Part shown: one piece after another, positions 52,779 through 60,200 of the stretch
Layout of the letters: each line of letters begins with the position of its first letter
Numbering within the stretch: position 1 is the first letter of the stretch
Assembly (NCBI GenBank): GCA_018434355.1
Contig: JAHDPL010000020.1
Span: 118,255-182,254, forward strand
Length of the DNA stretch: 64,000 bases
Reading direction: 5' to 3'
Source of the DNA: Sporomusaceae bacterium
GTDB lineage: Bacteria > Bacillota > Negativicutes > UBA1444
Position numbers and translations under genes: made by a program
The notes under the pieces: generated by a model
Database searches by the model: none
What the model saw: the letters and a program-made list of their open reading frames with translations, nothing else
What the model was told of the DNA's origin: nothing

Positions 52779-54710
52779 TCAAACTCCCTTCGGTCCGAAA
52801 TAGCGTAGCGCCAACATCGTGATGTCGTCCGACTGTTCGGCCCCGTCAACAAACGCAGTCAGTTCATGGGAAATCCCCTCCACCATAGCCACGCATCCGG
52901 CCTGACCATGACGGACCATTGCATCCTGCATCCGGTCATTGCCAAACAGTTGTTCTGCCGCGTTCATCGCTTCATTGACGCCATCTGTGTAAAGGTACAA
53001 ACTGTCGCCAGCCGCCAGCGTCAGCTCCGCTTCAGTGAACTGGATATCTTCCATTGCGCCTGCCACCACGCCGCGCGTTTTCGGCAGGAACGTCGCCGCT
53101 CCGTCCGCCGTCAATAGCAGCGGCAGATTGTGCCCGGCGTTGGCCCAGCGGAAATTGCCGGACGGCAAATGCAGCACGCCGCAGAACAAGGTCACGAACA
53201 TGCTGGCCTCGTTGTTGCGCGACAGTTCATTGTTGACCCGGTATAAAACTTTGCCAGGCGACTTTTCCTCGTGGAAAAACGCCCGCAAAAACGTCCGTGT
53301 CACCGCCATGAACAGCGCCGCCGCAATTCCTTTGCCAGACACGTCGCCGATAACAATCCACAGATGGTCCGGGTCCGGCATCATGAAATCGTAGAAATCG
53401 CCGCCGACTTCACGGGCCGGCGTCATCATCGCAAATAGCTCAAAATCGTCGCGGTCGGGAAACGGCGGGAACGTCTTCGGCACCAGCTCCATCTGGATGC
53501 GCTGGGCAATCCGCAGTTCGCTCTCGATCCGTTCTTTGGAGGTTGCCGCCACTTCCAGCATCGTGATGTGCGTCTTCAGTTCATCCCGCATCACGACGAA
53601 AGATTTTGCCAATCGGGCCACTTCGTCATCGCCGGCAATCTGCGGCAATGGCGCGTCCAGACTACCAGCAGCCAAAATCCGCGTCGATTCGGCCAGTTTG
53701 CGCAACGGACCGGTAATCGAACGGGCAATCAGTAAAATCACCGGAATCAACAGCAAAAAGCCGACGATGGCGATCGCCGCTTCGATCCGGCTCAGTTCGG
53801 CGACTTTTCCCATCAATTCGGCTTCGGGAAAGAAGATGCCGATCGACCAACCATTGGCGGCAATCGGTTGATATAACAACCAGCCATGCTGGCCGGAAAA
53901 CATCGTGCTGTAGGGAATGAAACCGCTCTTGCCCTGCACCATGTCCCGCCCAATCGAGCGCAGAATCGCTTTGCCGGTTTCATCGAGCAGGCTGAACATG
54001 CTTTCGTTAAGAATCAGCGCCCGGTTGGGATGGCTGATCAACGTCCCGTTACGGGAAATCAAAAAAGCAAATCCGTCCTTGCCGAGCGGCAGCGAATGCA
54101 GCAGGTCAGTCAGCCATTCCAGCGAGATATCGCAGCTGACCACGCCGAGAAATTTGCCCTGCGCATTGATCATTGGCGAGGCATAAGTCACCATCAGCAC
54201 ATTGCCGCGGCCTTCGGCCCGATACGGCTCAATCCAGACCGGTCGCTGCATCAACTGGGGAATCGCGTACCAATCCTGCACAAAGTAAGGCGTGGCATGT
54301 TTGCCACGGTCATCCCGCACCAGTTGGTTCCAGGATCGGTAGACATAGGGAGCGGTATAATCCTTGCTATAGCCGAACGCGCCCGGTTCCAGCGCGACCG
54401 TAGCGCCGTAAATCTCCTCGTTATCCCGCACCAGCCGTTCCAACAAGGTAAACAGGACTTCCTTGTCAGTCGGCGGGTAATTTTCCAGCCGTCCATCCAT
54501 GCCGTCAACAATCTTGCGCGCGGCGATCTCGACCAGTTCGATCCGGCCCGTCGTGGCCCGCGCCATCTGCCGGGCTTTTGCCTCCAATTCCTGTTCGAGG
54601 ATCTGGCGGGCGATGATATAGCCATATCCGATCACTGCCGACAAAATCAGCACTGACGCCAGCAGAACCGACACCGAAAGTCGCCAGGCGATACTCCACT
54701 TACGGAACAT
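52779..54710 (-). CDS. Membrane sensor SpoIIE-type phosphatase (RsbU-like)
   Basis: 643 residues from ATG 54710, overlapping the end of the binding-protein gene. Order: membrane segment ~8-30, dCache sensor ~35-285 (ends VSCDISLEWL...GWSIGIFF), membrane segment ~300-318, HAMP ~320-372, SpoIIE/PP2C phosphatase ~400-640 with REVGGDFYDF, VIGDVSGKGIAAA and SDDITMLAL. It should dephosphorylate the STAS protein encoded just upstream (56119-56451) and so release the switch. Confidence 0.9.
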   Translation of the reverse strand: MFRKWSIAWRLSVSVLLASVLILSAVIGYGYIIARQILEQELEAKARQMARATTGRIELVEIAARKIVDGMDGRLENYPPTDKEVLFTLLERLVRDNEEIYGATVALEPGAFGYSKDYTAPYVYRSWNQLVRDDRGKHATPYFVQDWYAIPQLMQRPVWIEPYRAEGRGNVLMVTYASPMINAQGKFLGVVSCDISLEWLTDLLHSLPLGKDGFAFLISRNGTLISHPNRALILNESMFSLLDETGKAILRSIGRDMVQGKSGFIPYSTMFSGQHGWLLYQPIAANGWSIGIFFPEAELMGKVAELSRIEAAIAIVGFLLLIPVILLIARSITGPLRKLAESTRILAAGSLDAPLPQIAGDDEVARLAKSFVVMRDELKTHITMLEVAATSKERIESELRIAQRIQMELVPKTFPPFPDRDDFELFAMMTPAREVGGDFYDFMMPDPDHLWIVIGDVSGKGIAAALFMAVTRTFLRAFFHEEKSPGKVLYRVNNELSRNNEASMFVTLFCGVLHLPSGNFRWANAGHNLPLLLTADGAATFLPKTRGVVAGAMEDIQFTEAELTLAAGDSLYLYTDGVNEAMNAAEQLFGNDRMQDAMVRHGQAGCVAMVEGISHELTAFVDGAEQSDDITMLALRYFGPKGV

Positions 54711-55710
54711 ACCCCAGCCCCCCTGCCGTGAATTCCTCATAGCTGGGCGCACTGCGAATCATCCCCTGCTGGGTCATCACCTGGACCGTACGGACATAAT
54801 CCTGACGCGACAAGCTGCCGAACGTCCAGCGGTCCTGGGCGTCAGGAATCACGCTGCGCAAAATCTTTTCCAGCATCCATTTCATGTGCGGTCGGTTTGT
54901 CAGCACCTTGTCCCGCGTGACATACTGCATCACGATATCGAGCGTCTCGGTCTGGTGTTCGGCTGCGTAGCGCCAGCCGCGCAGCGTCGCTTCGCGGAAC
55001 TTCCTTGCCAGCTCGGGGTTCTTGCGAAATCGTTCCTCTGTCGTGTAGATTCCGTCTTCAGGAAAACCAAAACCATCTTCCTGCAAAAAAAACAGTTTCA
55101 GCTCCTCCATGTCGATTCCGGTCTGATACACCATATGCACTTCGTTGTAATACATAGCCGAGCAAGCTTGCACACCCTTCAATAGAAACAGGTTGACCGA
55201 GTAATACTGCGGATAAATCTGCGGCGTAGCGCCGACTGACTGCAGCCAAGCCAAATAGGGCGCACGGAAATCGCCGCCCCAGATGCTGATCTTGCGCCCG
55301 GACAACTCGGCCGGTCGGTTGATTTGATCTTCGTTGCGGGTGATCAGCACCAGATTCGAAGCATTGACAATCTGCGCCACCTGGGCCAGTCGCCCCGACT
55401 GTTCGCTGCGGGTCAGCGCCGTGCTGAGCCACAGCGAGGCGAAATCGACTTCGCCGCGAATCAGGAAGTCGGCCGGGTCCAAGCCCGGTCCGCCGGGAAC
55501 GATGCTGACATCGAGTCCCTGTTCCTGGTAAAAACCTTTTTCTTTGGCTACGTAGTAACCGGCGAACTGCGCTTGGTGACTCCACTGCAGCATCAACCGC
55601 ACCGGTTGCGGTGCAGCGGCAAAAACCGGTTGGACCAGGCAGACGAGAATCGCGCAAAAGCATAAGAAGCCCAGCGCCAGTTGCGTCCGCAATGATTTAC
55701 TTTTCGCCAT
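54700..55710 (-). CDS. NMT1/THI5-like periplasmic binding protein (orphan)
   Basis: 336 residues from ATG 55710, overlapping the anti-sigma gene. Signal peptide with hydrophobic core LALGFLCFCAILVCLV and cleavage near VFAAAP. The mature part opens with VRLMLQWSHQAQFAGYYVAKEKGFY, a clear NMT1/SsuA-like signature for pyrimidine precursors, sulfonates or related ligands. No permease or ATPase is nearby, and the gene is wired between HATPase and phosphatase genes, so a sensing role is likely. Confidence 0.88.
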   Translation of the reverse strand: MAKSKSLRTQLALGFLCFCAILVCLVQPVFAAAPQPVRLMLQWSHQAQFAGYYVAKEKGFYQEQGLDVSIVPGGPGLDPADFLIRGEVDFASLWLSTALTRSEQSGRLAQVAQIVNASNLVLITRNEDQINRPAELSGRKISIWGGDFRAPYLAWLQSVGATPQIYPQYYSVNLFLLKGVQACSAMYYNEVHMVYQTGIDMEELKLFFLQEDGFGFPEDGIYTTEERFRKNPELARKFREATLRGWRYAAEHQTETLDIVMQYVTRDKVLTNRPHMKWMLEKILRSVIPDAQDRWTFGSLSRQDYVRTVQVMTQQGMIRSAPSYEEFTAGGLGYVP

Positions 55711-56122
55711 AGCGGACAGCCAGCGACAGGATGTTTTGGCCTGCGCTGCGACTGTAATGCACATCATCCAGCATCCGGCGGATTAAAAACACGCCGAGTC
55801 CTCCGACCTGGCGGCTTTCCAGTTCCGCCTTCAGGTCCGGCGTTTCCATCGCCATCGGATCAAACGGCACGCCCGAATCAATCAGCTCGATCCGGAACAA
55901 CTCCGGCTCGCGGCTGATTTTGATCGTGACTTCGCCGGGCGGGATTTCATAGGCATAACTGCAGATATTGGCGGTCGCTTCTTCCACCGCCAGCTCCAGA
56001 TGCATCACCCGCTTGGGATGAACGCCGAAGGTTTCGGCGGTGGACGAGACAAATTCAATCATCGCCGGAATAGTATCCAGGCTGGCGACAAAAGTCCGTT
56101 CAACTGTATCCATGCCGCTCAT
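55697..56122 (-). CDS. RsbW-like anti-sigma serine kinase
   Basis: 141 residues; ATG 56122, overlapping the STAS stop. HATPase_c_2 domain with N-box LAVEEATANI, ligand loop IDSGVPFDP and GGLGVFLIRR. It would phosphorylate the STAS protein and bind a sigma factor or other target. No sigma gene lies in the window. Confidence 0.9.
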   Translation of the reverse strand: MSGMDTVERTFVASLDTIPAMIEFVSSTAETFGVHPKRVMHLELAVEEATANICSYAYEIPPGEVTIKISREPELFRIELIDSGVPFDPMAMETPDLKAELESRQVGGLGVFLIRRMLDDVHYSRSAGQNILSLAVRYGEK

Positions 56123-56451
56123 TCCTCCTTCATCGCTTGGTCCAAATCAGGAAATACCTGTAGAATGTTGTCAAATCCCGATACCGTCACCACTTCTTCG
56201 ACCAATCCGCTTAGCGAACACAGCGCCAGGCTACCGTTCTGGGCCTTCAACTTCTTGGTCGCGGCCAGGATGCTGCGCAAGCCGGCGCTGCTGATGTATT
56301 CGAGCGCGGCGAGGTCGAGGATGAATTTGCGCTGCCCCTGCTCGATCCAGTTCATGCAGTCCTGCTCGAACTGGCTGGAATTGCTGATATCCAGGCGTCC
56401 CTCCAATTTCACTACCCAATAGCCCTTTTCTTCCTGTGTTTTCACATTCAT
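56119..56451 (-). CDS. RsbV-like STAS anti-sigma antagonist
   Basis: 110 residues; ATG 56451. Single STAS domain with the phosphorylatable serine in EYISSAGLRSIL. Target of the adjacent kinase (55697) and phosphatase (52779): the three make a complete partner switch. Confidence 0.92.
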   Translation of the reverse strand: MNVKTQEEKGYWVVKLEGRLDISNSSQFEQDCMNWIEQGQRKFILDLAALEYISSAGLRSILAATKKLKAQNGSLALCSLSGLVEEVVTVSGFDNILQVFPDLDQAMKEE

Positions 56452-56487
56452 TGTTGTTCACGCTCCATTTTTTATTCAAAATTCTAT

Positions 56488-57609
56488 TCAGCCCGGCAAT
56501 ATGTTCTTCAGTCCCTCCGCCAGCTTCTCCATCACCGGCAACTCGCCGAGGGTGACCCGGATATGGTTGGGAAAGCGAAACCCGGTCATCGAACGCACCA
56601 TCAACCCCTGCGCCATCAGTTTGCGGTAAGCCAGCGTGTCGCTCATCGGCAGGCGGATCATCATATAATTAGCTTCTCCGGCCAGATGAAACAAACCCAG
56701 TTTATCCAGTTCAGGGCCGAGAAATTCACGGGCCTGCCGCACCATCGCCCGGGTCCTGCCGATATGTTCCGTCGCGTCCTCCAGCGAGCCGATCGCTGCT
56801 TGCTGGGCAAAGCTGTTCACCGAATACACGACGCAGGTGCGGCGAACCACGTCGATCAGCTTCTCCGCTCCCGCCATAAAGCCGATCCGCAACCCCGCCA
56901 ACGCGAACATCTTGGAAAAGGTACGGAACACCAGCAAATTGGGGTATTCGTGCAAGAGCTTCATCCCATCGGGGAAATCGGCAGCCTCGACAAACTCGCA
57001 GTAGGCTTCATCCAGCACCACAATCTGTCGGCCATCGATTCGGTCGAGAAACCGGCGCAGTTTTGCTTCGCTCCAGTAGCTGCCGGTCGGATTATTGGGA
57101 CTGCAGAGGAACAGCACTTTTGTCCGCGCGTCAATCGCCGCCAACATCGCGTCATCATCAAAACCATAGTCCTCGCCCAGCGGAACCAGCCGCGCCTCAT
57201 AGCCGGAAAACTCGGCCACCCATTCATACACGGCAAAGGTCTTGTCGGCTGTGATAATGTTGTCGCCTTCCTGGCAAAACGCCTTGATCACGAACGCAAT
57301 CACTTCATTGGCCCCATTGCCGACAATGAACGAATCCGGCGTGAGGCCAAACCGGTCAGCCAGTTTTGTTCGCAGGTGAAAGGCGTCGCCGCTCGGATAG
57401 ACCGAAGCCTGAAACAGGTCGATCGCCGCCAATGCTTCCATCGCTTTTGGCGAAGGCCCCAATGCGTTTTCGTTGTTGTTCAGGCGATGAATCCGCTCGC
57501 AGCCGAACATCTGCCGCAACACGTCGTCAGGCTTGCTGGGGATGTAAGGCTCGATATGCTGAATGTGGCGGGGAACCAGCGATTCCAGCGGCGGAAAAGA
57601 ACCGGCCAC
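56488..57609 (-). CDS. HisC-like aminotransferase
   Basis: 373 residues; start 57609. Class I/II fold-type-I enzyme: LNNNENALGPSP, NGANEVI, SPNNPTGSYW, LDEAYCEF and the Schiff-base lysine in FRTFSKMFALAGLRIGF. It lies inside the acyl cluster with no other histidine genes, so it probably transaminates an amino acid or keto acid of that pathway instead of histidinol phosphate. Confidence 0.85.
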   Translation of the reverse strand: MAGSFPPLESLVPRHIQHIEPYIPSKPDDVLRQMFGCERIHRLNNNENALGPSPKAMEALAAIDLFQASVYPSGDAFHLRTKLADRFGLTPDSFIVGNGANEVIAFVIKAFCQEGDNIITADKTFAVYEWVAEFSGYEARLVPLGEDYGFDDDAMLAAIDARTKVLFLCSPNNPTGSYWSEAKLRRFLDRIDGRQIVVLDEAYCEFVEAADFPDGMKLLHEYPNLLVFRTFSKMFALAGLRIGFMAGAEKLIDVVRRTCVVYSVNSFAQQAAIGSLEDATEHIGRTRAMVRQAREFLGPELDKLGLFHLAGEANYMMIRLPMSDTLAYRKLMAQGLMVRSMTGFRFPNHIRVTLGELPVMEKLAEGLKNILPG

Positions 57610-57612
57610 TGC

Positions 57613-58872
57613 CTACGCCTCCTCCCGCTGCGTCCAGACCAGAACGTCGCCCCGGCCGCCCCATGGCAGAATATAGCGCGGGACAAAGCCGCCGGCCAGT
57701 AACGCCGGACTCAGTTCGGCCTGGCTTGCTTCGCCGGTGTCGAGTTGAAATATAATTTCGTTAAAACCCGCCTGGCGAAGCGCTTTGACATGCTGTTGCA
57801 AAACGGCAGCCGCATCTTCGCCCACCCACAGCGCCGTCAGCACGACCTGACCGGCCGGGCGGTTCATCCGGGCGGAAAACGCCGAACGGGGCGACCCTGC
57901 TTCACCCTGTCGCAGGGCCTGATGCAACTGGCGCGGCAAAAAGAGCCGCTGGGTTTCGGCCCGATAAAAATCGGCGATGTCAGGATGAATGTAGGCTACG
58001 CTGCCATTGTCCTCTTCCAGTTGCCGATACAGGACCGAACCGGCAGCTTCAAGCGGCTCAAAAAAACCATCCGGCATTTCGGCTGGCGGCTGCTGCACCA
58101 CCAGGCAGAGCAATCCCTGCCGGGCTAACTTCGCCAGACAGGCTTCCAAACCCTGCGTCGCCAGCCGCGGTTGGTCGCAAAAAACGAACGGGCCATAGGC
58201 CTCTGCCAACTTGTTGCGGCAATGCCACAATATTCCGGCGCCAACGTTTCCTTTGCCATCAACCAACAGCACCGCGTCGTATTCGCCACAGCAGACCATA
58301 TCAACAAGTTTGCCGGGACACTGGAAGGGCGGCGGAGTCTTGGCGCCAAAGCGGGAATGGACCCGCACGGCAAACTGCTTCAACAGCTCGGCTTCCGGTT
58401 CTGCCAGATGAAACGGCCCTGTCGCGGCAAAATCAGGCAAATCGTCCTGGACCGACGGATACAGCTTTTCTTTGATAAAATGAACGCCCATCTCCGCTGC
58501 CTCCGCGGAAATCCTAAGCTGGTCGACCGTTCGCGCCGCCAGCAACAAGCCCATCTCCTCCAGTGACTTTTCGTCGTCGGAGGAAACCGTCGTCGTGATA
58601 TTGAAAGCTTCCACCGGCAGTCCGCCCCGCTGGAACCGGCAGACCACTTCTGCGTAGTAACCGGCGAACCGGCAACTGAGACGCAGTCGCTGCCCCGGCG
58701 TCGTACGGTTGGCCAAAAAGGAATAAACCTCTTCGACAGCCAACGCCAGATGCATCGCCTCGCCCCGCCCCATGCCGTAGGCCTGGACCGCCTGTTCGAC
58801 GCAACCGGTCGCCAGTGGCAGATACTCCGGCCGAAAAGGCATCTGCAGTTCCACTCGTTGTTGATTCGGCAT
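57613..58872 (-). CDS. Degenerate HATPase domain fused to GNAT-like domains
   Basis: 419 residues; ATG 58872. Residues ~1-135 align with RsbW-type HATPases (GEAMHLALAVEEVYSF, GLPVEAFN, EEMGLLLAARTVDQL) but the N-box Asn is replaced (VEEVYSF instead of VEExxxN) and the G1 Asp is missing, so ATP binding is doubtful. The rest looks like two GNAT-like halves, the last (LLAGGFVPRYILPWG) resembling the protein at 47799. It may be a partner-switch-controlled acyltransferase. Function unproven. Confidence 0.65.
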   Translation of the reverse strand: MPNQQRVELQMPFRPEYLPLATGCVEQAVQAYGMGRGEAMHLALAVEEVYSFLANRTTPGQRLRLSCRFAGYYAEVVCRFQRGGLPVEAFNITTTVSSDDEKSLEEMGLLLAARTVDQLRISAEAAEMGVHFIKEKLYPSVQDDLPDFAATGPFHLAEPEAELLKQFAVRVHSRFGAKTPPPFQCPGKLVDMVCCGEYDAVLLVDGKGNVGAGILWHCRNKLAEAYGPFVFCDQPRLATQGLEACLAKLARQGLLCLVVQQPPAEMPDGFFEPLEAAGSVLYRQLEEDNGSVAYIHPDIADFYRAETQRLFLPRQLHQALRQGEAGSPRSAFSARMNRPAGQVVLTALWVGEDAAAVLQQHVKALRQAGFNEIIFQLDTGEASQAELSPALLAGGFVPRYILPWGGRGDVLVWTQREEA

Positions 58873-58875
58873 CGT

Positions 58876-59727
58876 TTATTCCTCCCCTGCGACAGCGTCA
58901 GGCAGCAGCCGCAATAGCAGATTGCCGGTCAGACTGCGGCGATAATCGGCGCTAGCCCGGATATCGTCGATCGGACTGACAGCCTGCCGCGCCAAAACGC
59001 CGGCCTGCCGCAGCACATCTTGCGTCAGCGGCTTGCCGCAAATAAATTCTTCGACTTCGCTGCTGCGAATCACCGTCGGACCGACACTGCCCCAGGCCAG
59101 CCGGATCATCGCTACTTCGCCGCCGTCCGTCAGCCGGTACGCTGCCGCCAGGCTGGCCACAGCGATCGCCAACGCTTTGCGTTTGCCAACTTTATGGTAG
59201 CTGGAAACCAGCCCTTGTGGCGGATGCGGCAGCCGGACAGCCCTGACAAACTCACCAGTTTGCAGGCAGTTCTGGCCCGGTCCGAGGAAAAACCGATCCA
59301 CCGGCAAGTTGCGCAGACCATCCGGCCCTTCGATATCGACGTTGGCCTCCAGAACGACCAGCGGCGGCACGCTGTCTGCTGCCGGCGAAGCGGAACACAG
59401 GTTGCCGACCAGCGTCGCCGCATGCCGGATCGGCGGCGACGCCAGCTCGTTCAGCGCCTGATAGAGAACGTTATATTGCGTTTGAATCACGGCATGGTCC
59501 AGCAGTTGCTGTTGCGTTACCGCCGCGCCGATATAAAACTCATTTTGCTGCCAGCCGATCTGTTGCAGCTCGGACAGTTGCTCCAGACAAAACACGGCTG
59601 GGAGCGTCCGCCCCGTCTGGCGCAACTTGACCAGCAGATCGCTGCCGCCGGCCATGATCCGTCCTTGGGGAATCTCTGCCAACATTGCCTGCAACTGGCT
59701 GCAGGTCTGCGGAAACAGCACCTGCAT
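58876..59727 (-). CDS. Molybdenum hydroxylase FAD subunit (CoxM/XdhB-like)
   Basis: 283 residues from ATG 59727, which overlaps the TGA of the Fe-S subunit gene and has AAGGAGGGG upstream; an upstream extension is rejected. FAD-binding signatures MAGGSDLLVKLRQ and AATLVGNLCSASPAADSVPPL are present. It passes electrons from the Fe-S subunit to its acceptor. Confidence 0.9.
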   Translation of the reverse strand: MQVLFPQTCSQLQAMLAEIPQGRIMAGGSDLLVKLRQTGRTLPAVFCLEQLSELQQIGWQQNEFYIGAAVTQQQLLDHAVIQTQYNVLYQALNELASPPIRHAATLVGNLCSASPAADSVPPLVVLEANVDIEGPDGLRNLPVDRFFLGPGQNCLQTGEFVRAVRLPHPPQGLVSSYHKVGKRKALAIAVASLAAAYRLTDGGEVAMIRLAWGSVGPTVIRSSEVEEFICGKPLTQDVLRQAGVLARQAVSPIDDIRASADYRRSLTGNLLLRLLPDAVAGEE

Positions 59728-60200
59728 CAGCGCACCCCTCCTTGGAGTCTTGCCGCAGCCGCCATCACCGCATCGACGATTTTCTGATAACCGGTGCAGC
59801 GGCACAGGTTGCCGCTCAGTTCCCGGCGGACCTGGGCGCGGCTCGGTTGAGGAATCCGTTGCAGCAAATCCAGCGTCGCCAATATCATCCCCGGCGTGCA
59901 GAAACCGCACTGCACCGCGCCATGCTCGACAAACGCCTGCTGCACGACCGCCGCGTCGGCCTCTGCTGCCGCGCCTTCGATGCTAACAACCTTGCGCCCT
60001 TGCAGTTGGGCCGCCAGCATCAGACAAGACAGCTTGCTCTGTCCATCGACCAGAATCGTGCAGGCGCCGCACTCGCCGGAACCGCAGCACTCCTTGGCGC
60101 CAACCAGCCCCAGGTCCTGTCGCAACAGATCTACGACCCGTCGGTCCGCCGCGACTTCGAGCGACACCGGATTCCCGTTCAAAGTAAATTCTAAGTTCAT
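59727..60200 (-). CDS. Molybdenum hydroxylase 2Fe-2S subunit (CoxS/XdhC-like)
   Basis: 157 residues; ATG 60200. Two [2Fe-2S] sites: CCGSGECGACTILVDG...C in the N-terminal ferredoxin-like domain and CGFCTPGM with CRCTGY in the helical domain. Overlaps both neighbours by 1-4 bases. Confidence 0.95.
   Translation of the reverse strand: MNLEFTLNGNPVSLEVAADRRVVDLLRQDLGLVGAKECCGSGECGACTILVDGQSKLSCLMLAAQLQGRKVVSIEGAAAEADAAVVQQAFVEHGAVQCGFCTPGMILATLDLLQRIPQPSRAQVRRELSGNLCRCTGYQKIVDAVMAAAARLQGGVR

Noticed and set aside
59728..59910. N-terminal extension of the molybdenum hydroxylase FAD subunit
   Set aside because: Overlaps the Fe-S subunit gene in another frame; the good ribosome site fits ATG 59727.
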